From positions 41,777,868-41,841,867 of the forward strand of contig NC_086244.1 in assembly GCF_036321145.2 (NCBI RefSeq): a DNA stretch of 64,000 bases. The letters are read 5' to 3'. This document shows, piece after piece, positions 30,801 through 43,394 of the stretch. A model generated the notes under the pieces. It ran no database searches, was not told the DNA's origin, and saw nothing but the letters and a program-made list of their open reading frames with translations. A program made the translations under genes and the position numbers. Position 1 is the stretch's first letter. Every line of letters starts with the position of its first letter. The stretch comes from Pelmatolapia mariae (lineage: Eukaryota > Chordata > Actinopteri > Cichliformes > Cichlidae).

Positions 30801-33800
30801 CCGCCACCTGCTGGATTGGAGAACAGCTGTTGCGCCTCTGGTGGCAAGGTATGGAAGTAGCAGGGGCGTGGCTTTTAGCTGATGCTTCCTGCTATGTGAG
30901 CTGCTACCCATGAACAAAAATATTTGTGCTTACAGTATTTTGTGCTCTTTTCATAAAGTCTGTAAGTTTGAATGAGTCGTCAGTACTATATTTTAGACAA
31001 AGAAATAACATCAACCAGAGACAGTCTAGAGAAACCCACAGTTACTGTCATTATCAGAATGATCTGAAATAGCTTGTATTTTGGCATTTTTAGCATTAGA
31101 CTAGTTTTACAACAGCTTCACACACACAGTATTTTAACAGTATTTAACAAACCAGCTTGCAAGTTTTGTGCTTTAATTTAACAATCAACAAGACCCAATT
31201 CCACATTACTGTGAACAGCTACATTCACCTACACCAAATGCCAGATGTGTTATTCACTGAGATAGACATGTCAGAATCCTCACCATGGAGATCTGACAGG
31301 ATATATGATCATGAAGTGCCAGCAGATCATTCATGGAAATCTTCTCTAGACCTCCAACATAGGCCTGCTCCAAGTAATGGAAAAATCTCAGCACTATAAG
31401 AACAATGTGAGTGCAACCTTTGTTTTGTGAAATGTTAGAAGCCCTGAACGCCATCCTCAGATAAAGCAAAGAGGCTTCTGATTGCTTTTTACAAAAGTTA
31501 CATTTACTCATGTAGAAAATTTAAAATATGTACAATATAGTGAAAAAATCTAGAGCTACCTCATTTCTTTATACACTGCTAAAAATAAATAAATAAAAGA
31601 AACACATTTTATGTAGCATCAAGTCAGTTAAACTTCTGAAATATTTATCTGGTCAGTTAAGTAGGAGAGGGAGCTGTTAAACAGTTTCAGCTGCTTTGGT
31701 TGCACTAGAGGGGCGACAATGAGACAACTCTCAAAACACTAACTTTTTTTCCCCCAGCCTTGTCGTTTCTGACTGTTTTTCACTAGTTTTGTATTTGTCT
31801 AGGGTCAGTGTCACTATGACAGCTATCATAGGCTCCAGCCCCAAATAGAAATGCTGCACCTGTAAGAACCTCCCCCCAAAACATACAGCTCAAAAATATT
31901 AAAATGCACAGATGCATAATTTAACAATCTTCTTGTAGAGTGTGAGTGTGTGTGAGAGAGATAGAAAGTGTCTGTATGTGTTTTTGTCATGAAATGTACT
32001 TGAAAATGAGGGCGGGAAGTCGCAATACAGCACAACACAGGGCTGATATGGTACTATGAGGTCTTTAACTATGAGATCTCGTGGGCAAACCAAAATGCAT
32101 CATTACGAACCATCTGAGAATTGTTAGTCTGCTTTACCGGGAGCAACAAAGGTACATACAGGAAGAAGGTGCTTTGTTCTGGACTATTTGAGAACAAAGA
32201 GCCTATATGATCATTTCACAGCTAGTTACCCCATACAGATCTTGGCACATCTATATTACCTTGCTGCATCCCAGAATGCAAAGCATACTGGCTCAAACTT
32301 GTAGTGTACACTTGGTAGTTGGTTTGACTCTATATTAATATTTAATGTATTGACAATAGTCATATTTTAAAATGACATTTTGATGGGATTAACAGAAATA
32401 TCTGAAAAGCTTCTGGTTTTGGATAGCTTTATGGCCACAGATTCTGCCTTCTTATGCTTGTATTTAAGTGTAATTCACTCACTAATAAAAAGTAAACTAA
32501 ATCTGGTTTTAAAATAATCTATAGGTAGCGTCAGCATGCAGAAGACCAGCACAGTTACTGTCCCATTCAGCTTGTTTCTGTATACAAATACAGCTTACAT
32601 GAAGGTACTCCAAGTCTGGTTAAATACACATACTCCAACTTTGCAATTTGATTTCCATAAAAATGCACATAGACACAGACAGTGTAAATCTAAAGATTTT
32701 ATTTTGTATGACTTTATGTTCAGATAATTAGAAAATGACAACTCCTTTTCTTGTCACAGTCTCCTAGTCTATTAAACTAGAATAGAAATTCCTAAAGCAA
32801 AAAGTAACTAAGTTTAAGGTGGTTAAACCTGCACTGGACTGGCTCTCAAAGCCGGGCTAAATGCAGGCACCACAGTCATTAGTGAGGTGAAACCTTGTTT
32901 CTGCCCTTCTCCGCCATCAGTCTGGAGTGCGTTTGATCACATTTGCCATAGTTACTTAAGCTACCTTTCCAGGGTGTACCCCGCCTCTCGGTCTACGGTA
33001 GCTGGGATAGGCTTCAGAGGCCGACAGAGCAGCGAGCAGTGCATCCAGTTGTAGTCACAGCTCAGGTGAAGACCATCTGTGTTCGCTGGCAAACTTTTCA
33101 AACATACATTCTCAAACAATTATGCCAAATTTGGGACAGCCTCTCTGTGGCTGTCCAGCTTATTGTTCTTCACACGTATCGTATGTAGAGTTCCATACAA
33201 CTGTTGATTTTGTTTTGTTTTCTAGAGACTTATTAGATTTTTGATCAATCTGCTACGCTCACTGTAGGAACATTTATTTGGAATATTCCACGTCAGCGCT
33301 CCCTTCAATTTCATCTCAACATTCCAATAAAGAGTTGTGAAATTCCTTTAGACGGAGGCCTGATCCCTAACCGAAACAAGTGTTAAAGAGGCCGAGGCAC
33401 GAGCAGTGAACGCACAGGCTGTAGCATCAGCTGCAGCAGCTAGCTTCAGTAAAAACTACAGAGCTACAAAGTACATGTGCTTGTGACAAAAATAAAACTA
33501 CACAGAGAAGTTTCTCTGCAGTTAGATGGACAGTTTCCCGTCTCATCTGAGGTAGTAAATAAGTAGAAATATCATTAAAGGCAAGTACAGAAATGACTCT
33601 CCAATATAGCACTCGAGCCTACGTGTATATGCAGGCTGTCAGAATGACTTCTGAACAATTCCCCTTCTTCAGTGCTAAAAACTGCTTCGTGTTAAAACTA
33701 TTTCTAATGATTGCTGCAAAAGTTACGTGACAATGTAGAGGTAGAAGGTTTGAATTATGTCTGCAACTACATAAAGAACAAATCTACCTTTAAAGTTTCA

Positions 33801-35760
33801 ATATAATGGCACCAAAAGAGTCCAAACAACTAAAAGCAAACAGAAATAAAGCAGAAAGCCACAGTTCCAGGTCTGAGGTACACATCAAATTCAAACTTTT
33901 TGAGAATTGTCCTAAGTGCTTCAACCCAGTCACGAGATTAGACACTCTTAGAGAGGCACAACAGTAGCAATTTAAGACAATGTGAAGCCTGGCACAGTGC
34001 TAATTAGAGGGGTTTATGAATGAAGGTTGAGGAAAGAGTCATCTAAATGACTCCCTCTCTAAAGATCACATCAGTCACTTCACACCAGCTGAAGACTTAA
34101 ACCATTCCACCAGCCCTGACACATTGGGTGAATGTCAGGTAACTGGGTCTGTTACTGGAGGCTTCTTGTTTTGCTGTGACACCATCCACTCTTTAGCTGC
34201 TTCCCCGTGTATCAGCAGCAAAGGTGAGACCAGGACAAGAGGGATGAGGGTGCTTATAGTGCTAATTTTATCAGATTCACAGAGTCCAGCACCACAGCCA
34301 CTGAAGAACGGTGTTAATAGCAACAGTGAAATGGGTAGAAATGCTCCACATGGATGTTCGTGCTCGGTTCTAACGGTGCTCACATCCAGTGGTCCAGTTC
34401 AGAAAAAAGAAAACACAGGTAACAAGGTGGAATGTGAAGCTTCTGCTTAAATCAGTTCCCAGCTGCCCCACGTCAGGTCACGAAGCCAGGGCGGCCACCG
34501 TCCAACCAATACTTCCTACCATTTCCAGCAATCCCTTGATTCACACGTGTACATTTAAAAGGTTTCTCGTCATGCTGTGGTCATTGCAGCAGCAGCCAAT
34601 GAGACAAATAATATTAAGCTGACTTGAAAAAAAAACCACACCCAAACCTAGAAAACATGGGATCCAGTGGTTTGTTTAAATATTCCCCATAAATATGAAA
34701 GTAACAGATTTTTCTCTGTAATACTGCATCCTGTTCATACTGGCCGTTAAATGACACCTCAGTAATGTGTTTCAGCCTGGTAGTCTGTCCAGAGTGGAGG
34801 CCACTTTTCAGCCCCTCTGGGACAGACTCCAGCAACCTGGACTCCAAGATGGTTTAAGAAACTGAATAGCTGGAGAGCAAACTGTGATTCACCCAGTTGC
34901 TCTTTACAACTCAAAACCAGAAATATTTGGAACAAAACAGGTAATACTGCACAATGAGTTCATTTTGCTCTAAGGAAACTTTGTCTTATCAGTTCCTATT
35001 GTGTCAAATATTCTGGCTCAGAGTCAGAACATTTCGAAACCTGTTTCCCCATCGGTAACAGTGGAGCAGCCCCCCCCCCATGTGTTTTGGCATGTCTTCA
35101 GTGAAAATAAAAAATAAAAGATAAAACCATATGTGTGTAGTGTTTATGACTAAATGTCCCTAAGCTTCTAAAAAGGGACTGTGTTAATGGTCACAAAGCT
35201 CATTCTATTTCAATTGTGCTTCATTTCCAGTCAGATGGATGAGATGTTTGATCTGACAGACATTTCTACAGGGTTGCTGAAACTTGAAGCGGACAAAATA
35301 CGCTTCATTTTGAAAGACAATAACTTGTCAATATCGTGCGGATGATGCACGGCATTGACAGGAAGCTGATCCAAATGTCAAACAAACAGGTGCTCTGAGG
35401 CTTAGTCTTTTCGGTAGTGCTCGCTCTCTGTAATGCGCCAATGTTTTCACATCCACCTGAGTAAGGAAGGTGTCCTTTCCTCACAGATGACAGGCTCAGT
35501 GAGAGCAATGAGCAGCACCTGTATTAAGTGCATCTACTGTTTCTAGATGGAGAAGTATAAGTATATTTTGGTTGCAGTTAAAACATCTACACCTTCTTAA
35601 ACATTCAAGCTTACTTTAAATAATGAGGTAATACTGCTGAGGTGATTTGTTGCGTTCAACAATAACTAAAACAAGACATCTGTTTTACAGTAAAGACGCC
35701 GTTCCTTAATTTGACTATTTTCATGAACAAAGACATCGAGCACTGCACGGGGACAGCTGC
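30801..35760. other. Intergenic region and probable PLAG-gene 3' UTR
   Basis: No host coding exon recognised. Minus-strand AATAAA candidates for the PLAG gene are at 33273-33278 and 32698-32703. A V-SINE-like tail (GGGTGTACCCCGCCTCTCGG, AGCTGGGATAGGCTTCAG) is at about 32973-33022, and a related scrap near 31800-31838. The A-rich 31575-31600 is simple repeat. Confidence 0.4.
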
Positions 35761-37065
35761 TTACTGCTGAAAGGCCTGGTAGTAATGAGGTAGGGAAGTG
35801 GATGTGCTCATAGCAGGACTGCTGTATGCCTGAGGTAGTTGGGTGTGGTTGTGGGGCCCAGGGCCCTGTGGCGCATTAGCCTGCGGAGACTGGAAGAAGG
35901 TGAACGGCCCTGGAGCCTGGGAGGACAGCCCGGTGGAAGAGGATGGAGAGCACGCGGTGGTGGTGGTGGCAGGTGGATAGCTCATCACTAAGCTTCCCAT
36001 CCCCATGTGAGGGCTGTACGGTGGCAGGCTGAAAGGTAAGAAGCTCAGCAGGGGTCCCAGCTCCATGTTAGTGGTGCAGGACAGCTCAGCTGAGGGCACA
36101 GCAGGGCTCCTGGACATCAAGTGTGGGTCAACACCAGCACTCACCCCTTCAGCCAGAACGTCCCTCTGAGGGGAAGCAGAAGTAGAGGTAGAGGAGTTTA
36201 CTGCACTCAGGTGAGGCGTGGGGGCACTCTGCAGGTCCAGCAGGAAGCTGTCCACGTCGCCACGAGGATATGAGGTAGAGCCGTGGTGCTGGTACCGTGG
36301 CACGTTGCTGTAATGCTGCTGCTGCGGAGCTGCCGATGGTGCCAGGTGGTGGTGGTGGGGTTGGGAAGATTGAGAGGGCATGTGGCGAGCCACACCCATG
36401 CTCGAGGACAAGGAGCCCTGAATAAGGCCATGAGGTTGGCCCATGCCAGGGACAGGACTGGCCATGTGGTACGAGGAGTACATTTCCCTGGAAAAAGTCT
36501 CCATGGGCTCCTTGGAGACAGAGGCCATCTCAGGGGTGACTGGGCTGGGCTCCTCTTTTACTGGGCACATAGTGGAGGGGCTCAGTGTAGCCACAGGAGT
36601 GCTGGAACTACAGGGTGGCATCAACCCCGTCTCCTGGGCATGGCTCTTCTTCAAATGGCGAGTCAGGTGGTCTCTGCGGCCAAAGCGTTGGGCACAGCGC
36701 GGACACAGGAAGTCACGGCGTCCTGTGTGCACCACCGCATGACGGCGCACATCCTTACGTGTGTAAAAACGGCGGTCGCATCTCTCACAGGAGTACTTCC
36801 TCTCTCTTACTGGCACCACAACATTAATGCTTCCCTCTGACGGTGGAGGCCTGTCAATATGGCCACCCAGGTGCTCCAGCAGGGAAGGAGCAACATCTGA
36901 GCAGGGCAGGGCTGCTGCAGCACTGTGAGCTGCCACGAGGTGGCGTCTGTAACCTAGCTGGGTGTTGTACTGCTTCCCACAGTCCTGGCAGTGAAAAAGC
37001 TGCCGAACGGCAGGATGGCTCTCCTGTGGCTGGCTCTTTAGATGGTCTTGCTGGTGGAACATGGT
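35761..37065 (-). CDS. PLAG-family C2H2 zinc-finger transcription factor (PLAGL2/PLAGX-like), main coding exon
   Basis: Open frame of 433 codons from ATG 37062-37060 to TAA 35763-35761. The start (MFHQQDHLK) aligns with the end of finger 3 of PLAG1/PLAGL2. Intact fingers: about 25-46 (finger 4), 92-112 (YTRKDVRRH, finger 6) and 120-141 (CAQRFGRRDHLTRH, finger 7). The finger-5 region (54-68) has lost its cysteine pair. A SUMO-type site VKEE is at 168-171. The C-terminal half is Ser/Pro/Gln-rich, includes DVDSFLLDLQ, as in PLAGL2, and ends HYYQAFQQ. An in-frame TAG lies directly before ACC-ATG; either an acceptor AG (37067-37066) joins an upstream exon or the ATG is the true start. No fingers 1-3 exon was found up to 42.6 kb. 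Human PLAGL2 neighbours ASXL1, as here. Confidence 0.85.
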   Translation of the reverse strand, partial: TMFHQQDHLKSQPQESHPAVRQLFHCQDCGKQYNTQLGYRRHLVAAHSAAAALPCSDVAPSLLEHLGGHIDRPPPSEGSINVVVPVRERKYSCERCDRRFYTRKDVRRHAVVHTGRRDFLCPRCAQRFGRRDHLTRHLKKSHAQETGLMPPCSSSTPVATLSPSTMCPVKEEPSPVTPEMASVSKEPMETFSREMYSSYHMASPVPGMGQPHGLIQGSLSSSMGVARHMPSQSSQPHHHHLAPSAAPQQQHYSNVPRYQHHGSTSYPRGDVDSFLLDLQSAPTPHLSAVNSSTSTSASPQRDVLAEGVSAGVDPHLMSRSPAVPSAELSCTTNMELGPLLSFLPFSLPPYSPHMGMGSLVMSYPPATTTTACSPSSSTGLSSQAPGPFTFFQSPQANAPQGPGPHNHTQLPQAYSSPAMSTSTSLPHYYQAFQQ

Positions 37066-37258
37066 CTAATACAATGGTGGGTTTCGGCTGTGCTGCTCAG
37101 GGACTCTGGCCACGAGCCTGCGCTGATAAACACAAAACTCATGAGGAGACGGTACTATCAGCCCACGGAGTTCGGATCGTTTGTTAAAGTGCACGATAAA
37201 TGCTAAGTGCTGTCTGACGGTCTCTTGCAGCAATGACTAGAGGTCTGTTCTGCCTTAC

Positions 37259-37453
37259 TGGGGCAAGCCTGTGTCCAGCACTTGGTTTCTGTGACAGCAG
37301 CTGCCATAGCAACCCCAAAAGGGCTGTTGTGATGAGGAGCTTTGGAAGCTCAGACTGGGTCTGTGTGTTTCCTGAGAAGTGTTCTTGTGTTGGCCTGCAG
37401 TCTAATTTAGCATTCAGTAGCTGAATGACAGGAAGCCCGGCATCTTCACAGAC
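37259..37453 (-). other. Possible upstream exon of the PLAG-family gene
   Basis: On the minus strand tgttttgcag precedes GTCTGTGAAG (exon start 37453), and CTTGCCCCA is followed by GTAAGG (donor 37258-37257). The stretch is open in one frame, which would join the next exon in phase, but shows no finger motif. It may be a 5' UTR exon or chance splice-like sites. Confidence 0.3.
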
Positions 37454-39321
37454 CTGCAAAACAGAAAAGTGCAGGAAAATGCGTCAGTGTGTGCACATGA
37501 AACCTCTGGGCTTAGATGGCGTGCAGCAGACGTCACATGACAACTACAACAACAACAATAGTACCACAATATATCACCAAAAGATGGTTCTCTCTGAGCT
37601 CAAACACTTAAAGCTACAACTGTTAAGTTATTAGACTACTGTTCTCGTTTGTACACACACAGAGTTATCAAAGCAATTAAAACTGTTTTCTGTTTAGCTG
37701 ATACATGCCTACTCGTGTATGCAGTGAGGTAATCATATACATGACATTGGGATTTGTCTTTTGTCTTGCTCTTTCTTTACTGTGCCAGAATTTTAATAGT
37801 TTCAGAACACAAAAACAGGTAAATCATTTGTGCCAAAGGAGAAACAGTTTAGACATGAGCTGCCAGTAGAAGGACAGAGGGTTCACCTTTATTAGAGAAC
37901 ACATAGTGATAGCACATAGACTAGACACAAACGCAGTGAGCGAGCAGAGGGAGACACCCAGCAAGGAGGCTCAAGTTAGGCTGAACGAGCACTGCTGCAT
38001 CTAGCCATGCAGACATTTCTGCATCTTTGCCATTCAAAGACACATGTATATGGTTTATTTTATGTAATATTAAATACTGAACTGTAAATTTTCAAGAAGA
38101 AATTTTTTATTCAGGGGTTTCATAAAAGCCTTATTTTTAATATATTTATTACTACTTGGGAGAACACACGAGGTTTAAGTCAATGTCAAAGAAAACTAAA
38201 TAAACATGCAATCTAAACAAAATGCATCTTTACTCTGTCTTTTTGGAAGGCTTTATGAGTTTTGTTTATTTCTGTGTGTTTAAGTGTACAAGTGAATGAG
38301 TGAGTTTGTGTCTGTAAGCCCTTAAAGGAGAATGCGGTAGCTCCAATGAAGAGAAGCAAGCATATCAGCATTCTGAAGTTTGCCCTGTGCTTTGATGCAA
38401 TGTTTCTGTGCTGTTGAAAACAAGACGTTATGATAGAGTAGACATTAATATTTACTGTCCAACCTAAAAGCACTCAGGTCAGTGTGTATATGAACACAAT
38501 TTAACTGAGGCAGTATTTTATATTATTTCACTTTCAATCTGAAAAAAAAAAAAGACATGAAAACCTTGAAATAAATTACACACCGTGCCCCATTTTTTGC
38601 CCGTTTGCTTCCACAATAAGATGGCTGACATCAGCCTTCAGCAAACATGTATCATGACCACATTAAGAGTTTATCTGCATATCTTAATGCATCTTCTGGA
38701 TGCTTACTGCAGATTTTTCTCTGTGTAAAACAAAGAACGGTGGATGGAACAGCTACAAAGTTTGCTTGTCTTCATGTCGGAGTTTGTTGATCAGGTGCTT
38801 TGATGAAGAACTTGGCTAGTTTTTCCCAGTAAAGGTTTTAATGGTGATTACGGGAACAGCGCTAATGTTTTGGACACGAGAAACACATTTTCTTTCACTC
38901 AAGCTGAGTTCACAAAGTATCAAAGCAAAGAATTTGTGTCTAAATTTTTTTTATAATTAAATTATTTGAAATACCCGATGAATCACTGCGGCCCTAGTTG
39001 CATGCCCACGTGAGGTTTTCAGACAAATTCAGGTCGTGGTAGTCTACCATGACCACCGTGACCTGGATGACTAAGAACCTACACTGACATCTTAGGGATA
39101 TTTCATTACAATGTTTTTGTTTTCGTTCAAGTTTTCTCTTTCATCCCTCCCATTTGCCCTTTTCCATGGTTTTCTTACTTCTTTCACTGCACCGATCACC
39201 TGTTTTCCTACACAGTCACAAACAACACCCTCGATTTTTACACATCTGCATGGCACAATCACACACACACGCACTCAGTGTCAGCACATCCACTACAGCC
39301 TCACAGACAAGTGCGTACATG
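37454..39321. other. PLAG-gene upstream intron, no finger exon seen
   Basis: No C-x2-C or H-x3-H coding pattern in either strand that would supply PLAG fingers 1-3. The stretch 38430-39000 holds a decayed hAT-like element: TATTTTATATTATTTCACTT and TTTCAATCTGAAAA are shared with 23300-23330, and it ends CGATGAATCACTGC plus GGCCCTAG. Confidence 0.4.
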
Positions 39322-39688
39322 CTCCATCCATCTATTCTCTTCCACTTATCCTTGCCAGGGTCGTGGAAGCCTATTCCAGCTGTCCTAGAGAGGAAGGGTA
39401 TTCCCTGGACAGGTCGCCAGGTATCCGCAGGGTTAACACATAGAGACACACAAGCACTCACACTCACACCTATGGGCAATTTAGAGTTTCCAGTTTACCT
39501 ATCCCCACTAACTGCATGTCTTTGAACTGTGAGAGGAAGCCGGAGTGCCCGGAAAGAACCCATGCAAACATGGGAAGAACATGCAAACTCCACACAGAAA
39601 GACCCTGGCTTGATGGTGGAATTGAACTCACTGTTGCCTCACACCTCTTGGTGTAACAGTGCAAACCACAGTGCCACCGTGCTACCCT
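39322..39688 (-). mobile_element. V-SINE-like element, fairly complete
   Basis: On the minus strand it starts near GGTAGCACGGTGGCACTGTG and passes through CTTTCTGTGTGGAGTTTGCA and the GGGTTCTTTCCGGGCACTCC core. It ends in the V-SINE-type tail CCTGGCAAGGATAAGTGGAA. A tRNA-derived head and conserved central domain are the family hallmarks. Confidence 0.7.
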
Positions 39689-40079
39689 TACTCATTTCCA
39701 TTAGTATTATTATACTCACAGTACATTCGTAATGTAACAATGTAATATATCACTTGTTCTTGTGGGCGACCTACACTTTGGACTAAATGAAGAAATGGAC
39801 AGGACCAAATTCTGTGTCGATAATTTTTTATAAATTGATGTCATCAATTATGCTGATGAATCGTTGCAGCCCAAATGGAAAGTTAAAGTTTTTGTACCAC
39901 AAAATGTTTATGCAAATTGGAGATGGTTGAGCAAACAGCCCAAGTTGATTTGAGATGGAGTGACCCAATTAGGTGGTGAGGCACAGAGAAAGTGAGGCAC
40001 AGAAAAATTAGATTGGATAAATAACATTTTTGTACAGAAAGGAAGCCAGCTAATGTGTCTCTCTGTGAATGTTGGATAG

Positions 40080-40195
40080 AAACCACCTAAGCATAGAAAA
40101 AAGTGCTTATATAAATGAGTGTGTGAGGCATGTTGTATAAAGCACTTTGAGTGCTCAGGTAGAGAAGAAATGGAGGTAGACTCCATTTACCAAAA
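40080..40195 (+). mobile_element. SINE 3' fragment
   Basis: GTGCTTATATAAATGAGTGT, GTATAAAGCACTTTGAGTGC and CTCCATTTACCA match the 3' part of the tRNA-derived SINE family at 9104-9407, here on the plus strand. Confidence 0.55.
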
Positions 40196-42513
40196 TGGAC
40201 AGAGAGCACAAGGATGTCAAACATCTGTCAATTCGTGAGCTCAAAGTCTTGATTTTTTTTCCAGCTTGAAAATAATCAACAATTCTTTAATGAGGTCTTA
40301 CAAAATTGTGCTTGCTCATGCCGTGAATGTGTCACAAGTGTTGCAAAGATTAGGCTTTAACTAACCCAATTTTTTAGATAAAAACGAGATGACAATCATG
40401 GCTGACTGCTATCCTTATTCAGTATCACCTGACTCTAATATAAGCAAGTTAACCAATCCGTTTTTGCCCTCAACTATATTTATTACTGACCATTTCCCTA
40501 AATAAATTCATGAATGGACGGGTGTTGTTTATTTTTAATATTCAACAATTAGTTGGATTTTAATCTTGATCACAATTTTGGCTTTCTACAATTAAATGGA
40601 CATGATGGAGCGATACTAAAAATGAGTGTTCCAAATACAGAACACAAAGCAGAAGAAAATCAAGCACTCCCTCAGACAGCCCCTGATGACATGCCTGCTT
40701 GTGCCAATTAGAGCTGTCCCCTGCAACATGCAGCATGAAGATTCCTGGACTAGTCTGGACGAGTAACACTATGTTCAAAGACAGATAAACAACTAAATTC
40801 ACACGTCTGACACAGCAGAAGCTGAAGAGATTGTCCCTCAATGTGGATCATGATCTGTTGTTTAGACATACTGTGGCCATACTGGGAAAGTGACACTAAG
40901 CAAGACCAAATGATATGCAAAGCATGCTCTGGAGTTTTGCCTGCACTGCAAAACAACAACTAATTCAACAACAACAACCACCCCCTGAAAACACACAATA
41001 AAGTGCAGTATGAATGCATGAAGACCAAGAAAAACAGTGCAACAAGATGAAAGTGAAAGGTGTGCTATCCGGATTTCATTTGGGTAAAATCTTTTCATTT
41101 ATACTTTTTTTCTTCTATGAGATGCACTCAATTTGTTTAAATGAATGGGAATTGCTTTATTTTGATGCAAAGATTTCTGCAAAAATGAAAAATGTGAATG
41201 CAGTGTTTATGACATGGAAATAAAAACATTTTTGTCACCAAATTCAATGAGTAATTGTCAAAAATAACCACAATCGAAGTACTGATAAAAATAATTGTGA
41301 TAATCGTTTTGGCCATAATCATGGAGCCCTACTACTCGCAATGTGTTGATGTCAAAGTGATTATGGCAGCTACTTATGACTTATTAGGAAGCTCACAGAT
41401 TATTCTCTTTATGTTATTCTCACATTCACATTTGTGAAATGTGGCTATGGGGTCAAAGCCTGTGATCAGTCATCTCCGTCAGCCTAAACCAGTGACCACT
41501 GCGTGTGCGTTTACATGTTTGGGCCCGTTAGCGCAGTAATAACCAAACGTGTGCTATATAACTTCTCTAGTTAGTACATGCAGTTTTACTGTCAAGTGCA
41601 TCATTAAGTTCACTTGACACATACAAATTCACGAGCAGGCTTTGGTGCTGCGCTAACTGCTTTTACTCTGTGCAGAGAGTAAGTCACGTTTTTTTCCCCA
41701 TTTAAAGCATTTAAACCGTGATGCTAGACTAAATATTTTATTCCCATGTATAAAAATGTCTGTTCACTTTCAATAATGTTGTTGGTAAATATATTTTTAA
41801 AGCGTTAGAATTCACCAATGTTTATTTTCATAGCTCTCGCTCAGTTTCACTTGTTTAGCTGACACTGTGACTGGGAGAAAGTTGGTGCTTTTACACGATG
41901 CTCGCTGAACACGAGGTCCCTGTTCTCCAAACTTGGACGGAGGCACTGAATGAAGCTGACACGAAGAGTAGCGCCGGGATATCGCAGTGCCATCTTGTGG
42001 GTCCTAAGTATTGAGCTGCAATTAAATTAATTTCTGCCTAATAACTTTCAGTTCCTGAACTCAACTATTAAGTACCTTCCTGGTGAAGGAGCCAAATTGA
42101 TGAGTTGACGAGCGCCGGGAAACTGAGCCCACGCAGCTTTGTGGACTGACAAGAGTGGCGGGGGGGGCGGGTGGACAGGGTCATTACCACATCGGGCTAA
42201 ATATGACCGCTAGCCTGCCTGCGTTTACAACATTCGGCGGTGGATGTGAAATCAGGTCTAGTACTTGTGTATTACCATGTTTATTGGGTCTATAATACAC
42301 GTGCTTTATATCAGGGACATCCATAGACTGGTGTCAGTGCAGCTAAGGATGAAGTCCCGATATTAACCGAGCCAACAAGCTGATTAAACAACAAAAGATG
42401 AACGCTTCACTAACTTGCGTCGGAGTTTGTCTCGCAGGAGCTAACTCACATACTTTGCCCAGCAGCGTTAAACTCCAGCCCGGCCGATCAGACGAGGGAT
42501 CGGTGGTACTTAC
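40196..42513. other. PLAG-gene upstream region, mostly unannotated
   Basis: A/T-rich to about 41,870, with no exon recognised. The CpG-containing stretch from about 41,880 leads into the promoter at 42.5-42.66 kb. Confidence 0.35.
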
Positions 42514-42600
42514 CGACTGAGCCTAGGTCCACCTCTCCGTCCAGCCTCCGCTCCGACTCCATGTCGACATTTTGCAACAAGTTTAAAGGTGTTTGTTGGA
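42514..42600 (-). other. Probable first exon of the PLAG-family gene
   Basis: On the minus strand an ATG at 42562-42560 opens MESERRLDGEVDLGSV and meets a strong donor GTAAGT at 42513-42508. The exon would end after one base of a codon, which does not agree in phase with either downstream minus-strand acceptor (37453 or 37065). I therefore take it as a 5' UTR exon with a short upstream frame, or the start of an unrecognised transcript. Confidence 0.4.
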
Positions 42601-42665
42601 CTTCGGGCCTTGACTGCTAAGCGCCGCGCTGGAAGCCAGGCATTCTGGGAGAGTGACGTCACACG
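42601..42665 (-). promoter_or_regulatory. GC-rich promoter with CRE and ZNF143-like motif
   Basis: TGACGTCA at 42654-42661 is a full cAMP-response element palindrome. At 42639-42652 the minus strand reads TCTCCCAGAATGCC, resembling the CCCAGAATGC part of ZNF143/Staf sites. Both lie just upstream of the possible first exon in a CpG-containing stretch. Confidence 0.5.
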
Positions 42666-42693
42666 GATTTAGAACTGTAGAAAACGGGCTGTG

Positions 42694-42718
42694 CACACAC
42701 ACACACACACACACACAC
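42694..42718. repeat. (CA)n microsatellite
   Basis: About 12 CA units just beyond the promoter. Confidence 0.95.
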
Positions 42719-43394
42719 GGAGATTCAGAATCGCGCTGCTTTTGATGTGACCACTGTTGACAATTTAAACGTAGAACTCACTGAGCAGTGTTCCTGAGTT
42801 TGTTTAAACTAGGCATCATTGTTAAAGCATAGTTGGCACAATCTTCAGTCCTAAAAATAGGAATCATTTAAATATTGCCCCAGCAAAATGCCCTCTTGGT
42901 GCCCATGTGGGGCTACTGTGAGCAGTTGTCCACAGTGGACAGATCAATGGTCAGGGCTCTTGGGCGCCAATTCGAAGTGTTCTACTGTGTGTCTTTTGTT
43001 TTTTTTATCTAGGTATGGTTTTACTGTATTGCCACTGGTTTTGGTATCATAGTCATGTTGAAAAATGAGCTGTTGCCAATCAGATACTTTCCATGTAGTA
43101 TTGCACGGTGCATGAAACTTTGACAATACTTTTCTCTATTTATAATTCCATCAATTTTGACAAGATCTCCAACACCTTTTTAAATGGGCTGACAATGAGA
43201 TGGAGTTGTTGCTGCCAGTAACACAAAAGTACATAGTTGCAAAAGCGAGTGAGAATTAAAGAATTTGAAGAAAAGCTATCTGGAGCATGTACGAACTGAT
43301 ATTAATCTTTAATAGGGTTGTCAAAGTTGAGATCAAACAAAACAACTGCCTCTGCCATCTTAGTTTAATTGGTCACATGACTGCATCGTATGAC

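Noticed and set aside
36283..36840. 185-codon plus-strand open frame
   Set aside because: It is the antisense shadow of the PLAG-family coding exon, whose codon bias keeps the other strand open.
39111..39525. Plus-strand frames of 110 and 123 codons
   Set aside because: They overlap the V-SINE-like element and have no recognisable domain.
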